Below are positions 24,255 through 34,484 of a stretch of DNA of 64,000 nt, piece after piece; the stretch's first letter is position 1, and every line of letters starts with the position of its first letter. Source of the stretch: Ectothiorhodospiraceae bacterium (GTDB lineage Bacteria > Pseudomonadota > Gammaproteobacteria > Nitrococcales > Aquisalimonadaceae); the NCBI GenBank assembly GCA_020831845.1, contig JAFIFV010000061.1, forward strand, positions 1 through 64,000, read 5' to 3'. A program made the position numbers and the translations under genes. The notes beneath the pieces are model-generated. The model saw only the letters and a list, made by a program, of their open reading frames with translations. It did no database searches and was not told the DNA's origin.

Positions 24255-25322
24255 TCACCTGGCATTGACCGGCACCCGGTTGCGGACTGTATCACGCCCG
24301 AACAACTCTGCCATGCGTTCGGCATTCGGCGCTTGCACCACACCGCGCTCCGTGACCAGGACATCCACCAGCTCGGCCGGAGTTACGTCGAACACCGGGT
24401 TCCAGGCATCGGCCCCGTCGGGAGCCACCCGCCTGCCGGCGATGGACAGCAGTTCTTCCGCGCCGCGATGCTCCAGCGGAATGGCGGACCCCTCACCGAG
24501 CTGCATATCCACCGTGGACGCGGGCGCCACCACCATGAATCCGATGCCATGATAGCGTGCCGCCACGGCGAGACCGTAAGTGCCGATCTTGTTGGCCACG
24601 TCCCCATTCGCCGTGACACGGTCAGCGCCGACCACCACCCAGGCAACCTTGCCTTGGAGCATCAGCAATGGGGCGGCAGCATCCGCGAGCAATGTGACCG
24701 GCACGCCATCCTGCTGAAGCTCCCAGGCGGTCAACCTGGCACCCTGCAGCCAGGGTCGGGTTTCATCGGCATAGACGGCGGTAAGCCGCTGCTCGGCCCA
24801 AGCCTGACGGATCACACCGAGCGCGGTCCCGAAACCGCCTGTGGCCAGCGACCCGGTATTGCAATGCGTCAGCACGCCACTGCCCGGGGGGATCAAAGCC
24901 GCGCCCAGGCGGCCCATGCGATGATTCGCAGCCAGATCCTCCTGTTCGATGGCCCGCGCCTCCTCCAGCAGGCGAGGCTCCGGGCTCGCAGCCTCGTCCA
25001 GCTCCACGGCGGCCATGCGTTCGAGCGCCCACGCCAGGTTCACCGCGGTGGGGCGGGATTCGGCCAGCACGCGCAGGGCCTGCAGCCAGGCCGGCCGGCC
25101 GCCGTGGCTCCAGCACTCGCGCGCAGCCAGCACCGCACCGTAGGCCGCTGCGATGCCGATCGCCGGGGCCCCGCGTACCACCATATCGGTGATTGCGCCT
25201 GCCACCGCCCGGTAGTCCGCGCACAATACCTCCCTCACCTCTGCGGGGAGCAGGCGCTGGTCCAGCAGGTACAGGCCATCTTCCCGCCATCGAATGGGAC
25301 GCACGGTGTCGTGGGGTTGCAT
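24255..25322 (-). CDS. mtnA: S-methyl-5-thioribose-1-phosphate isomerase
   Basis: [61 protein letters not shown]. Confidence 0.95.
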   Translation of the reverse strand: MQPHDTVRPIRWREDGLYLLDQRLLPAEVREVLCADYRAVAGAITDMVVRGAPAIGIAAAYGAVLAARECWSHGGRPAWLQALRVLAESRPTAVNLAWALERMAAVELDEAASPEPRLLEEARAIEQEDLAANHRMGRLGAALIPPGSGVLTHCNTGSLATGGFGTALGVIRQAWAEQRLTAVYADETRPWLQGARLTAWELQQDGVPVTLLADAAAPLLMLQGKVAWVVVGADRVTANGDVANKIGTYGLAVAARYHGIGFMVVAPASTVDMQLGEGSAIPLEHRGAEELLSIAGRRVAPDGADAWNPVFDVTPAELVDVLVTERGVVQAPNAERMAELFGRDTVRNRVPVNAR

Positions 25323-25474
25323 TGCATCCTCCGTCGAATAGTCGGTGATATTTTCTCACAGTTCGGCGCGTGACCAAGAAAAACACCGAAGCAAACACGG
25401 CCTCGGGGCCATGCGCGGTATACTGCGCGCGGAGACGCCAAGGCCTGACACTACCCGCGATAAGGTTCGCCAAC

Positions 25475-26806
25475 ATGGAACAGATAGATACGCTGATCAA
25501 CGCGCGCTGGGTCATTCCGGTGGAACCGGATGGCTCCGTGCTGGAAAACCACAGCGTCGCGATCCGCGATGGCCGCGTTGAGGCGGTCCTGCCGACGGCG
25601 GACGCCGACGCGCGTTACGAAACCGACCGACGCGTGGAGCTGCCGCATCACGCGCTGATTCCCGGCTTGATCAACGCCCACACTCATGCGGCCATGAACC
25701 TGCTCCGCGGACTGGGCGATGACCTGCCGCTGATGCAATGGCTGCAGGAACATATCTGGCCGGCGGAACAGCGCCACGTCAGCCCCGAATTCGTTCACGA
25801 CGGAGTGGAAGCCGCTTGCGCCGAGATGCTGCGTGGAGGCGTCACCGCGTTCAATGACATGTACTTCTTTCCGGACGTGACCGCCCGCGTGGCCAATCAG
25901 GTGGGCATGCGCGCCTCGGTAGGCATGATCGTGATCGACCTTCCCAGCGCTTACGGCGACGGCCCGGACGACTACCTGGACAAGGGGCTCGCCATGCGCG
26001 ACCAGTGGCGCGACAGCCCGCTGATCTCCACCGTCTTCGCCCCACACGCACCCTACACGGTAGGAGAAGCCGCCCTGTCGCGTATCGCCATGCTGGCGGG
26101 AGAGCTGGACGTGCCCGTGCACATGCACGTGCACGAAACCGCGTTCGAGGTGGCACAGAGCGTGGAGCAGGCCGGCAAGCGCCCGCTGCAGCGGTTGCAA
26201 GAGTCAGGGCTGATCGGTCCCGCCTTCATGGCCGTGCACATGACCCAGCTCACCGATGACGAGATCGCAATGGTGGCCCAGGCCAACGCCAGCGTCATCC
26301 ATTGCCCGGAATCCAATCTGAAGCTGGCCAGCGGCTTCTGCCCCGTGCAGGCGCTGTGCGAGGCAGGCGTCAACGTCGCGCTGGGTACCGATGGCGCCGC
26401 CAGCAACAACGATCTGGACATGTTCGGCGAGATGCGGACGGCGGCACTGCTCGCGAAAGCCGTATCCGGCAACGCCGCCGCCCTGCCGGCCGCTGCCGCA
26501 CTGCGGATGGCCACCCTGAACGGCGCGCGCGCGCTGGGGCTGGAGCACATCACCGGCTCCATCGTCCCCGGCAAGTTTGCCGACCTGACGGCGGTGGATA
26601 TGTCCGGCCTTGACGCCGAACCGGTCTACGACCCGCTCTCCCACCTGGTCTATGTCGGCAATCGCCTCCATGTCACCGACACCTGGGTCGCCGGGCGACA
26701 ACTCTTGCGCGAGCGCGAACTGACCACCATTAATCGAGAAACGGTTCTCGGAAAGGTGCGCGACTGGCGAGAGAAGATACTTGCAAGTGATACGCAACGG
26801 GAATAG
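25475..26806 (+). CDS. mtaD: 5-methylthioadenosine/S-adenosylhomocysteine deaminase family amidohydrolase
   Basis: LIPGLINAHTHAAMNLLRGLGDDLPLMQWLQEHIWPAE; HMHVHET; HCPESNLKLASGFCPV; LGTDGAASNNDLDMFGEMR. Confidence 0.92.
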   Translation: MEQIDTLINARWVIPVEPDGSVLENHSVAIRDGRVEAVLPTADADARYETDRRVELPHHALIPGLINAHTHAAMNLLRGLGDDLPLMQWLQEHIWPAEQRHVSPEFVHDGVEAACAEMLRGGVTAFNDMYFFPDVTARVANQVGMRASVGMIVIDLPSAYGDGPDDYLDKGLAMRDQWRDSPLISTVFAPHAPYTVGEAALSRIAMLAGELDVPVHMHVHETAFEVAQSVEQAGKRPLQRLQESGLIGPAFMAVHMTQLTDDEIAMVAQANASVIHCPESNLKLASGFCPVQALCEAGVNVALGTDGAASNNDLDMFGEMRTAALLAKAVSGNAAALPAAAALRMATLNGARALGLEHITGSIVPGKFADLTAVDMSGLDAEPVYDPLSHLVYVGNRLHVTDTWVAGRQLLRERELTTINRETVLGKVRDWREKILASDTQRE

Positions 26807-26870
26807 GAAATTTTCGCCAAACACGCTACATTAAGTAGTAGACGTTATCCATTGAATATTAAGGGTCGTC

Positions 26871-27599
26871 ATGAACGCCAGCCCGAACGTCAATCCATCC
26901 GAAGTCGCCAAGTTCGAGGCGTCTGCGAGCCGCTGGTGGGATCCGGAGGGCGAGTTTCGCCCCCTGCATGAAATCAACCCGCTGCGACTTGGCTACATCG
27001 AGGTCTGGGCGGACCTGGGCGGCCGCAAGGTACTGGATGTCGGCTGCGGCGGCGGCATCCTTTCGGAGAGCATGGCGCTGAAGGGAGCCGACGTCACAGG
27101 CATCGACATGGGCGAAGGGCCGCTCAACGTCGCCCGGCTGCACGCTATGGAAAGCGGTGCCACTGTGGACTACCAGCGCAGCACGGTGGAAGAGCTGGCC
27201 TCGTCCCGGCCCGGAACGTTCCAGGTGATCACCTGCATGGAGATGCTGGAGCACGTGCCCGATCCCGCCTCGGTCGTTGAAGCCTGCGCGCGCCTCACGG
27301 TACCTGGGGGCAAACTGTTTTTCTCCACACTCAACCGCACCCCCAAAGCCTATCTGCAGGCCATCATCGGGGCGGAATACATGCTGGGCATGCTACCGCG
27401 CGGCACCCATGACTACAGTCAGTTCATCCGACCGTCCGAGCTTTGCGCCTGGGCGCGGGCCGCCGGCCTGGTGCTGCGCGATCTCACCGGCATGCGTTAC
27501 AACCCGCTGAGCCGCCGGTACAGTCTCGGCAAGAATGTGGACGTGAACTACCTGGCCTGTTTCGAGAAGCCGGGGGAGGACGAGCACGGTGAACGCTAG
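26871..27599 (+). CDS. ubiG: Ubiquinone biosynthesis O-methyltransferase
   Basis: [46 protein letters not shown]. Confidence 0.96.
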   Translation: MNASPNVNPSEVAKFEASASRWWDPEGEFRPLHEINPLRLGYIEVWADLGGRKVLDVGCGGGILSESMALKGADVTGIDMGEGPLNVARLHAMESGATVDYQRSTVEELASSRPGTFQVITCMEMLEHVPDPASVVEACARLTVPGGKLFFSTLNRTPKAYLQAIIGAEYMLGMLPRGTHDYSQFIRPSELCAWARAAGLVLRDLTGMRYNPLSRRYSLGKNVDVNYLACFEKPGEDEHGER

Positions 27600-28395
27600 C
27601 GGTTCCGCGGCCTGGCATCATGCCTGCGGCATCGGCATCCCGCTGATCGCGGCCGAGCCCGCGCCGGCGCCCGTCCGTCGTACCGGGCTGCCCGCCGACA
27701 CGATCAAGGCGGTGTTGTTCGACCTGGACGGCACCCTGCTGGACACGGCCCCCGACCTGATCCATGCAGCCAACCAGTTACGCGTCGAACACGGGCTTGA
27801 ACCGCTGGTGGACGGCATCTATGGCCCGGTCGTCTCGCACGGCAGTGCGGCGATGATCCAGCGCAGTTTCAATATCGCACTGGATGACCCGCGCATGCAG
27901 CTCCTGCGCAGCCGTTTTCTGGAGCTCTACAGCGCCTCGGTCAGTCAGTCCACGCGGCCGTTCGACGGTATGTTGCCGCTACTGGACGGTATCGAAGAGC
28001 GGGGCCTGCTGTGGGGCGTGGTCACCAACAAGCCCGGTTGGCTCACCCACCCACTGCTGCGCGCGCTGGGACTTGAAGAACGATGTGCCTGTATCGTCTC
28101 AGGAGATACCCTGCCCTGTCGCAAGCCGGATCCGGCTCCCGTGTCCCACGCCTGCGAACTCCTGGGTGTTCAGCCGTCGGAGGCCGTCATCCTGGGCGAC
28201 GCGATGCGCGATGTGGATGCCGGCCAGCGCGCCGGAACCGCCACCCTGGTCGCGCTATTCGGTTACATCTGCGCCGAGGATCGTCCCACGGAATGGGGCG
28301 CGGACGGCCTCATCGGCCATCCGCTGGACCTGCTCCCCTGGCTGGATTCAAGAGCGGGCGATGCGCTGATGTCCACTGTCGCCGCCGCCCGCTAG
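27589..28395 (+). CDS. gph: Phosphoglycolate phosphatase-type HAD hydrolase (start uncertain)
   Basis: [46 protein letters not shown]; follows ubiG. Confidence 0.9.
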   Translation: MNASGSAAWHHACGIGIPLIAAEPAPAPVRRTGLPADTIKAVLFDLDGTLLDTAPDLIHAANQLRVEHGLEPLVDGIYGPVVSHGSAAMIQRSFNIALDDPRMQLLRSRFLELYSASVSQSTRPFDGMLPLLDGIEERGLLWGVVTNKPGWLTHPLLRALGLEERCACIVSGDTLPCRKPDPAPVSHACELLGVQPSEAVILGDAMRDVDAGQRAGTATLVALFGYICAEDRPTEWGADGLIGHPLDLLPWLDSRAGDALMSTVAAAR

Positions 28396-28404
28396 GGGAC
28401 GCCC

Positions 28405-29703
28405 ATGACCACCCTGCCCGACCAGCCGGAGGTGCTTGCCCTGGTTGCCGCCGCCATGCTCCTCGGTGCGATCATCGCCGGCCTGCTGGTACACCACCGC
28501 TCCCAGCGCCGTTTGCAGGCCCTCCAGCACGAGAACACCATGCTCCGTTCCCGGCTTGATGCGGAACAACGCATCGCGGAAGAGCGCAATGCCTCGTTCC
28601 GGACTGCCCGCGAGCAACTGGCGGAAAGCTTCCGCGCCATGTCCAGCGACGCGCTGCGCCACAACAACGAGGAGTTTCTCCGCCTGGCGCAGCAGAAGCT
28701 GGCACAGTTCCAGGTGCAGGCAAAGGCCGAACTGGGCGATCGGGAAAAAGCCGTGGAAGCCCTGGTAAGGCCGATCCGGGAGGCACTGGGCAAGACCGAG
28801 GCGCAGTTGCAGGCCATGGAGAAGGAACGTCAGAGCAACCACGGCGCCTTGCAGGAACAGCTCAAGCGCATGACTCAGGACCAGGACCGCCTGCGCGACG
28901 AGACGCATAATCTGGTGAAGGCGCTGCGCCGACCCGAGGTGCGCGGCCGCTGGGGCGAACTGACGCTGCGACGGCTGGTGGAGCTGGCCGGCATGGTGGA
29001 ACACTGCGACTTCACCGAGCAGCCCAGTGTCCGCGGGGAGACGGGCGCCGTGCGCCCGGACATGGTTGTCCGGCTGCCCAACGGACGCGCCGTGATCGTC
29101 GACGCCAAGACACCCCTGGACGCCTATCTCGAGGCCATGGAGGCGCCGGATGAAACCAGCCGCAATCAGGCCCTGTCCCGGCATGCCCGCAAGCTGAGGG
29201 AGCGCGTGCGGGAGCTGGCAGCCAAGAATTACTGGCAGCAGTTCAGCAATACACCGGATTTCGTCGTGCTCTTCATCCCCGGCGACCAGTTTCTCACCGC
29301 AGCACAGGATCTGGATCGCGACCTGCTGGAACACGCGCTGGACCAGCGCGTGATACTGGCCAGCCCAACCACGCTGGTCGCCCTGCTCCGCGCCGTGGCA
29401 TTCGGCTGGCAGCAGGAGGTGGTCGCCGAACACGCGGAGCGGATACGGGAACTGGGAGAGGCGCTCTACGACCGGGTGGTGACCTTCTCCGAACACATGG
29501 AAAAACTGGGCCGGAGCCTGGGCTCGTCGGTCGACGCCTACAACAAGGCCGTGGGCTCGATGGAGCGGCAGGTCCTGTCCGGCGCTCGCCGCTTCACGGA
29601 ACTGGGGCTACGCCCGCGCAAGGCACTGGGCACGCCCGATGCGCTGGAGAAATCGGTACGTCCGGTGACCGTCGTGACCGCGGAGGACGCCGGCAACTCC
29701 TAG
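28405..29703 (+). CDS. rmuC: DNA recombination protein RmuC
   Basis: Coiled coil, then RGRWGELTLRRLVELAGMVEHCDF; VIVDAKTPLDAYLEA; FVVLFIPGDQFL. Confidence 0.94.
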   Translation: MTTLPDQPEVLALVAAAMLLGAIIAGLLVHHRSQRRLQALQHENTMLRSRLDAEQRIAEERNASFRTAREQLAESFRAMSSDALRHNNEEFLRLAQQKLAQFQVQAKAELGDREKAVEALVRPIREALGKTEAQLQAMEKERQSNHGALQEQLKRMTQDQDRLRDETHNLVKALRRPEVRGRWGELTLRRLVELAGMVEHCDFTEQPSVRGETGAVRPDMVVRLPNGRAVIVDAKTPLDAYLEAMEAPDETSRNQALSRHARKLRERVRELAAKNYWQQFSNTPDFVVLFIPGDQFLTAAQDLDRDLLEHALDQRVILASPTTLVALLRAVAFGWQQEVVAEHAERIRELGEALYDRVVTFSEHMEKLGRSLGSSVDAYNKAVGSMERQVLSGARRFTELGLRPRKALGTPDALEKSVRPVTVVTAEDAGNS

Positions 29704-29807
29704 AGTGTGCCACCCCGTACATGCTTCCTGAAAGATCATCAAGTGTACCTTTGCGCTGAAGGCGGGCTTGTGTTCTTATCCCGCCACCGGAACAGCTCAG
29801 AATTTCC

Positions 29808-30650
29808 ATGCAGCCACTGGACTACTGTCAGGACAAGGCGGCCCCACCGGGCTCCGACCGCTACTATGCGCTACGCATGGCGGCGCCGGACCGTCGTGCC
29901 GACCTGCTCGCACTGCACACCTACCACGCGGAAATCATGGCCATTCCGCTGGAGGTCTCGGACCCCGGCGTTGCCAGCGTGAAACTCAACTGGTGGCGGG
30001 AAGAGCTGGACCGCATATTCAGCAACCAGGCCCGGCACCCGGCCGGACAGTTGCTGCAGGAGACAGTGCGCCGCCACGGACTGCCACGGGAACCTTTCAC
30101 GCATATCCAGGAAGCGGCGGCCATGGACCTGGAATACGGTGCCTACCCAAGCTTTCGCGAACTTTCGGTGTATTGCCACCATAGCGGCGGTGCGCTGATG
30201 CAGCTGCTGGTTACCGTGAGCGGCTACACCGAGGAGGCGACGCTGGCCTTCGCCCATGACCTCGGCATGGCGCTGACCCTGGATGACCGGCTGCACCACC
30301 TGCGCGCTCACGCCCTCGCGGGTCGCAGCTATATTCCCGAGGACGAAATGCGGGTGGCCGGGGTGCATCGCGACGATTTCCTGCAACCTCAGGGCCAGGA
30401 ACAGCTGCGGGAACTACTCGCGCAACAGGGGGAACGGGTGCTGGAATTCCTGCAGCAGGCGGAGCAACGGCTGCCGCGTGACGATGCACCGGCACAGCGC
30501 AGTCAGCTCGTACTCGCGGCCCTGGCCCGTACGCTGCAACAGGAAATGCAGCGGGACGGCTACCCGGTGCTGGAGCAGTCCTACGAACTCACCCCCATCC
30601 GCAAACTCTGGATTGCCTGGCGGACAGCCCGGCGAGCCGGCAAACGCTGA
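29808..30650 (+). CDS. Squalene/phytoene synthase family protein (second Asp motif atypical)
   Basis: MQPLDYCQDKAAPPGSDRYYALR; VKLNWWREELDRIF; YCHHSGGALMQLL; FAHDLGMALTLDDRLHHLRAHALAGRSYIPEDEM. Confidence 0.8.
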   Translation: MQPLDYCQDKAAPPGSDRYYALRMAAPDRRADLLALHTYHAEIMAIPLEVSDPGVASVKLNWWREELDRIFSNQARHPAGQLLQETVRRHGLPREPFTHIQEAAAMDLEYGAYPSFRELSVYCHHSGGALMQLLVTVSGYTEEATLAFAHDLGMALTLDDRLHHLRAHALAGRSYIPEDEMRVAGVHRDDFLQPQGQEQLRELLAQQGERVLEFLQQAEQRLPRDDAPAQRSQLVLAALARTLQQEMQRDGYPVLEQSYELTPIRKLWIAWRTARRAGKR

Positions 30651-30663
30651 CAGGAAGCACATC

Positions 30664-31452
30664 ATGACGAACCAAACAGCAGAATCGGTCGGCCAGCTCA
30701 CTGAGCTGCCGGCCACGCCACCAGCCATCGCCGATCAGCTCAGGGACAGAGTCATCCTGATCACCGGCGTCGCTCGCGGATTAGGCAAGGCAGCCGCCGA
30801 GGCCTGCGCCTGCGCCGGCGCCACCGTGATCCTGCTGGACAAGGAGCTGAAGCCGCTGGAAAAGCTCTATGACCACATCGTCGCCCAGGGCTGGCCCGAA
30901 CCTGTGATTCACCCGATGAATCTGGAAGGCGTGGGGCCCGCCGAATTCCTGGAACTGGCAACGGCCATCGACCAGCATTTCGGCAAGTTGGACGGTCTGC
31001 TGCACAACGCGGCGTTCCTCGGCGAGCTGTCGCCGATGATGAACTATGATCCCGAAATCTGGGCCAGAGTGCTGCACGTCAACATCAACGCGCCATTCCT
31101 GCTGAATCATGTCTGTCTGCCGCTGATGCAACGTGCGACGGACGCCAGACTGGTGTTTGTCAGCGACGCCGTCGGACGGCGCGGGAAGGCGTTCTGGGGT
31201 GCCTACGGCGCATCCAAGGCCGCGGTCGAGAACATGATGGAAACCCTGTCATTGGAACTGGGGCGCGGCCCGGTCAAGGTGATGAGCTTCGACCCCGGCG
31301 CTGTCGACACGGCCATGCGCCGCAAGGCATACCCCGCTGAAAGTACGGATGGCCAGCGCCAGCCCGAAGACCTGGCCGCTTGGTTCGTCTATCTGATGGG
31401 GCCGGACAGTGGACACCTGCACGGTCGCCGGACGCGGCTCGGGGAAAGCTGA
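30664..31452 (+). CDS. YciK-like short-chain dehydrogenase/reductase
   Basis: VILITGVARGLGKAAAEACACAGATVILLDK; LHNAAFLGELSPM; GAYGASKAAVENMMETL. Confidence 0.88.
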   Translation: MTNQTAESVGQLTELPATPPAIADQLRDRVILITGVARGLGKAAAEACACAGATVILLDKELKPLEKLYDHIVAQGWPEPVIHPMNLEGVGPAEFLELATAIDQHFGKLDGLLHNAAFLGELSPMMNYDPEIWARVLHVNINAPFLLNHVCLPLMQRATDARLVFVSDAVGRRGKAFWGAYGASKAAVENMMETLSLELGRGPVKVMSFDPGAVDTAMRRKAYPAESTDGQRQPEDLAAWFVYLMGPDSGHLHGRRTRLGES

Positions 31453-31521
31453 CCGACACTGCCATACCTCGGCTTGCGCCCGGAGAAAGGAACCGGTTGC
31501 CCAGTCTGGCGCGCTTGTTAT

Positions 31522-31538
31522 GAAGTGTGTCACACTTC
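31522..31538. promoter_or_regulatory. 17-bp palindrome, candidate operator
   Basis: GAAGTGTG-T-CACACTTC upstream of 31679 ORF. Confidence 0.4.
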
Positions 31539-31615
31539 GCCAGAGTCAAAACCGATACTGTGCATGCTCAAAGCAGAAATAGTTGCTACATAACTCAATC
31601 AAGGGAAGCGCTGAG

Positions 31616-31641
31616 GTTCTCACACGATCGTGCTTGAGAAC
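31616..31641. promoter_or_regulatory. Nested palindrome, candidate operator or 5'-UTR hairpin
   Basis: GTTCTCA-CACGATCGTG-CT-TGAGAAC, 37 bp upstream of the start codon at 31679. Confidence 0.45.
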
Positions 31642-31678
31642 ATCAGCCCAGGGAACGCGCTAGCAGGATGGCAAACCA

Positions 31679-32134
31679 ATGGTAGAAAGTCTCAGTCTGT
31701 CAAATGTCATTGAATCGGAATTCCGCCTGGCCGTGCTGGAGACCGACAGCCCCGAACGCCTGTTCGAGGTCTTCAAGCGGCTGACGCTGACGACCGGCCG
31801 CGCGGTGTATGGCTGGTCTCCGGACGACGGCCTCTACCGGCTGGGAACCGAGCGGATCTTCATCCCGCAGACCCGCAGCGTGGGCGATGCACTGGGCTAT
31901 ATCGCCGCCAGCCGCCATTACGGTATCTACCTGCTCCAGAACATCGGCAGCAGCATCACGAAACCGAGCATCCAGCGGGCATTGGGCCGCATCCTGGCCA
32001 AGAACGACAATGTCCGGCGCCTGGTGATCATGCTGGACACCAGCTTCGAGGTGCCCCAGGAACTGAAGAAGGACGTCGTGCGCATCAAGCACAGCGTCTC
32101 CAATCGTCAGCTCAACGGCCACGTTCCGACCTGA
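31679..32134 (+). CDS. Conserved hypothetical protein resembling the N-terminal domain of Ycf46-type AAA proteins, standing alone
   Basis: 151 aa; DALGYIAASRHYGIYLLQNIGSSITKPSIQRALGRILAKNDNVRRLVIMLDTSFEVPQELKKDVVRIKH. Confidence 0.65.
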   Translation: MVESLSLSNVIESEFRLAVLETDSPERLFEVFKRLTLTTGRAVYGWSPDDGLYRLGTERIFIPQTRSVGDALGYIAASRHYGIYLLQNIGSSITKPSIQRALGRILAKNDNVRRLVIMLDTSFEVPQELKKDVVRIKHSVSNRQLNGHVPT

Positions 32135-32157
32135 CACCCCGGGTCACCGTTGAGGCG

Positions 32158-32194
32158 AAGCCCCGTCTGCCGGCAACGGCGCGGGGCTTTTCAG
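32158..32194. terminator. Hairpin between convergent genes
   Basis: AAGCCCCG...CGGGGCTTTTCAGTTT. Confidence 0.6.
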
Positions 32195-32206
32195 TTTCCC
32201 TTTCGG

Positions 32207-33028
32207 TCAGCGTCGGCGTTTCTTTTGACGCGCTGTCGGCTTGCGCGCCGGCCGGTGCCGCAGTTCAGGCTTGCCCACGGGCTGCTCCGGGTCCATCTCG
32301 ACGCAGCGGCACAACTCCGCCACCGCCTCCCTGTCGAGAAATCGCCATTCCCCGCGCGCCAGATCCTTGGGCAGTTGCACCGGCCCATAGGCCACCCGGA
32401 TCAGGCGGCTGACCTGCACACCCTGGGACTCCCACAACCGCCGGACCTCACGCTGCCGTCCCTCCCGAAGCGTGACCCTGTACCACTGGTTGCCGCCATC
32501 GCCACCGCCCGGCTGCACCGTCTCGAAACGGGCCTCGCCGTCCTCCAGCCGGACGCCGCTCACCAGCCGCTGCAGCTTGGCCTGGTCCACCTGGCCGAAG
32601 ATGCGCACCGCGTACTCGCGCAGCAGCTGATGCCTTGGATGCATCAGGCGATTGGCCAGTTCGCCGTCATTGGTGAACAGCAGCAGCCCCAGCGTATTCA
32701 CATCCAGGCGCCCCACACTGACCCAGCGCCCGCTGCCGATTCTGGGGAGGCTGGCAAACACCGTGGGGCGCCCTTCCGGGTCTGACCGCGTGCTCACCTC
32801 GCCCACCGGCTTGTGGTAGATAAGTACCCGCCGGTCTGGCCCCGCCAACCGGTTGGTCGGTATCAGGCGGCCATCGAGCTTGATCTTCTCGTGACCGGTG
32901 ACCCGATCCCCCAACCGTGCCGGTTCGCCGTTCACCAGCACCCGCCCCTGGCTGATCAGTTCCTCGAGCTGGCGACGGGAGCCAAGCCCGGCGCGCGCCA
33001 GAACCTTCTGCAGCTTCTCGTCACTCAT
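32207..33028 (-). CDS. rluB: 23S rRNA pseudouridine synthase RluB
   Basis: MSDEKLQKVLARAGLGSRRQLEELISQGRV (S4 domain); VGRLDVNTLGLLLFTNDGELANRLMHP. Confidence 0.93.
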   Translation of the reverse strand: MSDEKLQKVLARAGLGSRRQLEELISQGRVLVNGEPARLGDRVTGHEKIKLDGRLIPTNRLAGPDRRVLIYHKPVGEVSTRSDPEGRPTVFASLPRIGSGRWVSVGRLDVNTLGLLLFTNDGELANRLMHPRHQLLREYAVRIFGQVDQAKLQRLVSGVRLEDGEARFETVQPGGGDGGNQWYRVTLREGRQREVRRLWESQGVQVSRLIRVAYGPVQLPKDLARGEWRFLDREAVAELCRCVEMDPEQPVGKPELRHRPARKPTARQKKRRR

Positions 33029-33618
33029 TGCTGTTCGGTCTCCGCAGGCACGTCCTCGGGGAAGCGGAGGTCCAGTTCCGGGTGCACCTGGTCCAGGTCC
33101 TTCAGCTCCATCAGGGTGGGCAACTGGTCGAGGCTCTTCAAGTTGAAGTAATCGAGGAACTGCCGTGAGGTGCCGTACATCGCCGGACGACCGGGGACGT
33201 CGCGATGCCCCACGGTACGAATCCAGCCCCGCTCCTGCAGCGTGCGCATGATGGAGGTGCTGACGCTGACGCCGCGGATTTCCTCGATCTCGCCCCGCGT
33301 AACGGGCTGTCGGTAGGCGATGATGGCCAGCGTCTCCAGCAGCGCCCGGGAGTAGCGCCCGGGCTTTTCCTCCCACAGCCTGGAGACCCAGTCGGCATAC
33401 GCCGAGCGCACCTGAATGCGCCAGCCCGAAGCCACTTCCACGACTTCAACGGCCCGGCCCTCGTAGTCCTGCGACAACTCCGCCAGCGCCTCCTTGAGCC
33501 GCGGCTTTTCCGGAATACCGGCGGCGGGAAACAGTGTCTGCATGTGATCCAGCGACAGCGGGCCGCCGGCCGCCAGCAGCGCCGCCTCCAGGATGAATTT
33601 CAAAGGTGGTTCCGACAT
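33025..33618 (-). CDS. scpB: Segregation and condensation protein B
   Basis: ALLETLAIIAYRQPVTRGEIEEIRGVSVS; MYGTSRQFLDYFNLKSLDQLP. Confidence 0.94.
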   Translation of the reverse strand: MSEPPLKFILEAALLAAGGPLSLDHMQTLFPAAGIPEKPRLKEALAELSQDYEGRAVEVVEVASGWRIQVRSAYADWVSRLWEEKPGRYSRALLETLAIIAYRQPVTRGEIEEIRGVSVSTSIMRTLQERGWIRTVGHRDVPGRPAMYGTSRQFLDYFNLKSLDQLPTLMELKDLDQVHPELDLRFPEDVPAETEQQ

Positions 33619-33632
33619 CCGGGTTCCTTTCC

Positions 33633-34454
33633 TCACGCCCTGGCGCGCAGATAGATGGGTGCGAACGGCTCCGTCTGCACCAGCTCGATCAGCGACGCCT
33701 TGATCAGTTCCAGAATGGCAAGAAACCCTACCACAACACCCAGCCGCCCCTCCTCGGGATTGAGCAGGTCGGCGAAGGCGGTGAATTCTTCGCTGTTCAA
33801 TTGCTCCAGCGTGCGTGACATGCGTTCCCGCACCGACAAGGCTTCCTTGCGCACATGGTGGTGGGTGAACATCTCCGCCCGGCCGAGCACCTCGGCCAGG
33901 GCGCCCAGCAACTCCCGCAGACTGACCTCCGGCTCCCGCTGGCGCGGTTCGGCGCCAGGAGCCGGGGCGGCGGCGGGGAAGACATCCCTCCCCTGCCGCG
34001 GCAGGACGTCCAGGTCTTCAGCGGCGGTCTTGTAGCGCTCGTACTCCTGCAGGCGACGCACCAGCTCAGCCCGTGGGTCGATGTCCTCTTCCTCGTCCAC
34101 GGGTGGACGCGGCAACAGCATCCGCGATTTGATCTCCGCCAGCATGGCCGCCATCACCAGATATTCCGCGGCAAGCTCCAACCGCAGATCCTTCATCAGC
34201 TCAACGTATTCCATGTACTGCTTGGTGATGGAGGCAATGGGAATGTCCAACACATCCAGATTCTGGCGCCGGATCAGGTACAGCAACAGATCCAGCGGGC
34301 CCTCGAAGGTTTCGAGAAAGACTTCCAGGGCGTCGGGGGGGATATACAGGTCGTGAGGCAATTCCTTCAGCGGTTCGCCGCGAACGAGTGCCCGTAGCCG
34401 GGCCGGATCATCCGCCAGCAGCTCGGCTGCTTCCACGCCCTCGGTCATTACCAT
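33633..34454 (-). CDS. scpA: Segregation and condensation protein A
   Basis: FEGPLDLLLYLIRRQNLDVLDIPIASITKQYMEY; EYLVMAAMLAEIKSRMLLP. Confidence 0.95.
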   Translation of the reverse strand: MVMTEGVEAAELLADDPARLRALVRGEPLKELPHDLYIPPDALEVFLETFEGPLDLLLYLIRRQNLDVLDIPIASITKQYMEYVELMKDLRLELAAEYLVMAAMLAEIKSRMLLPRPPVDEEEDIDPRAELVRRLQEYERYKTAAEDLDVLPRQGRDVFPAAAPAPGAEPRQREPEVSLRELLGALAEVLGRAEMFTHHHVRKEALSVRERMSRTLEQLNSEEFTAFADLLNPEEGRLGVVVGFLAILELIKASLIELVQTEPFAPIYLRARA

Positions 34455-34484
34455 CCCCCCGAGCCCGCAGGCAGGCTCGCTGGC

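Noticed and set aside
23391-25373. 660-aa plus-strand ORF opposite the NYN gene and mtnA
   Set aside because: Spans two well-supported opposite-strand genes; no recognisable domain.
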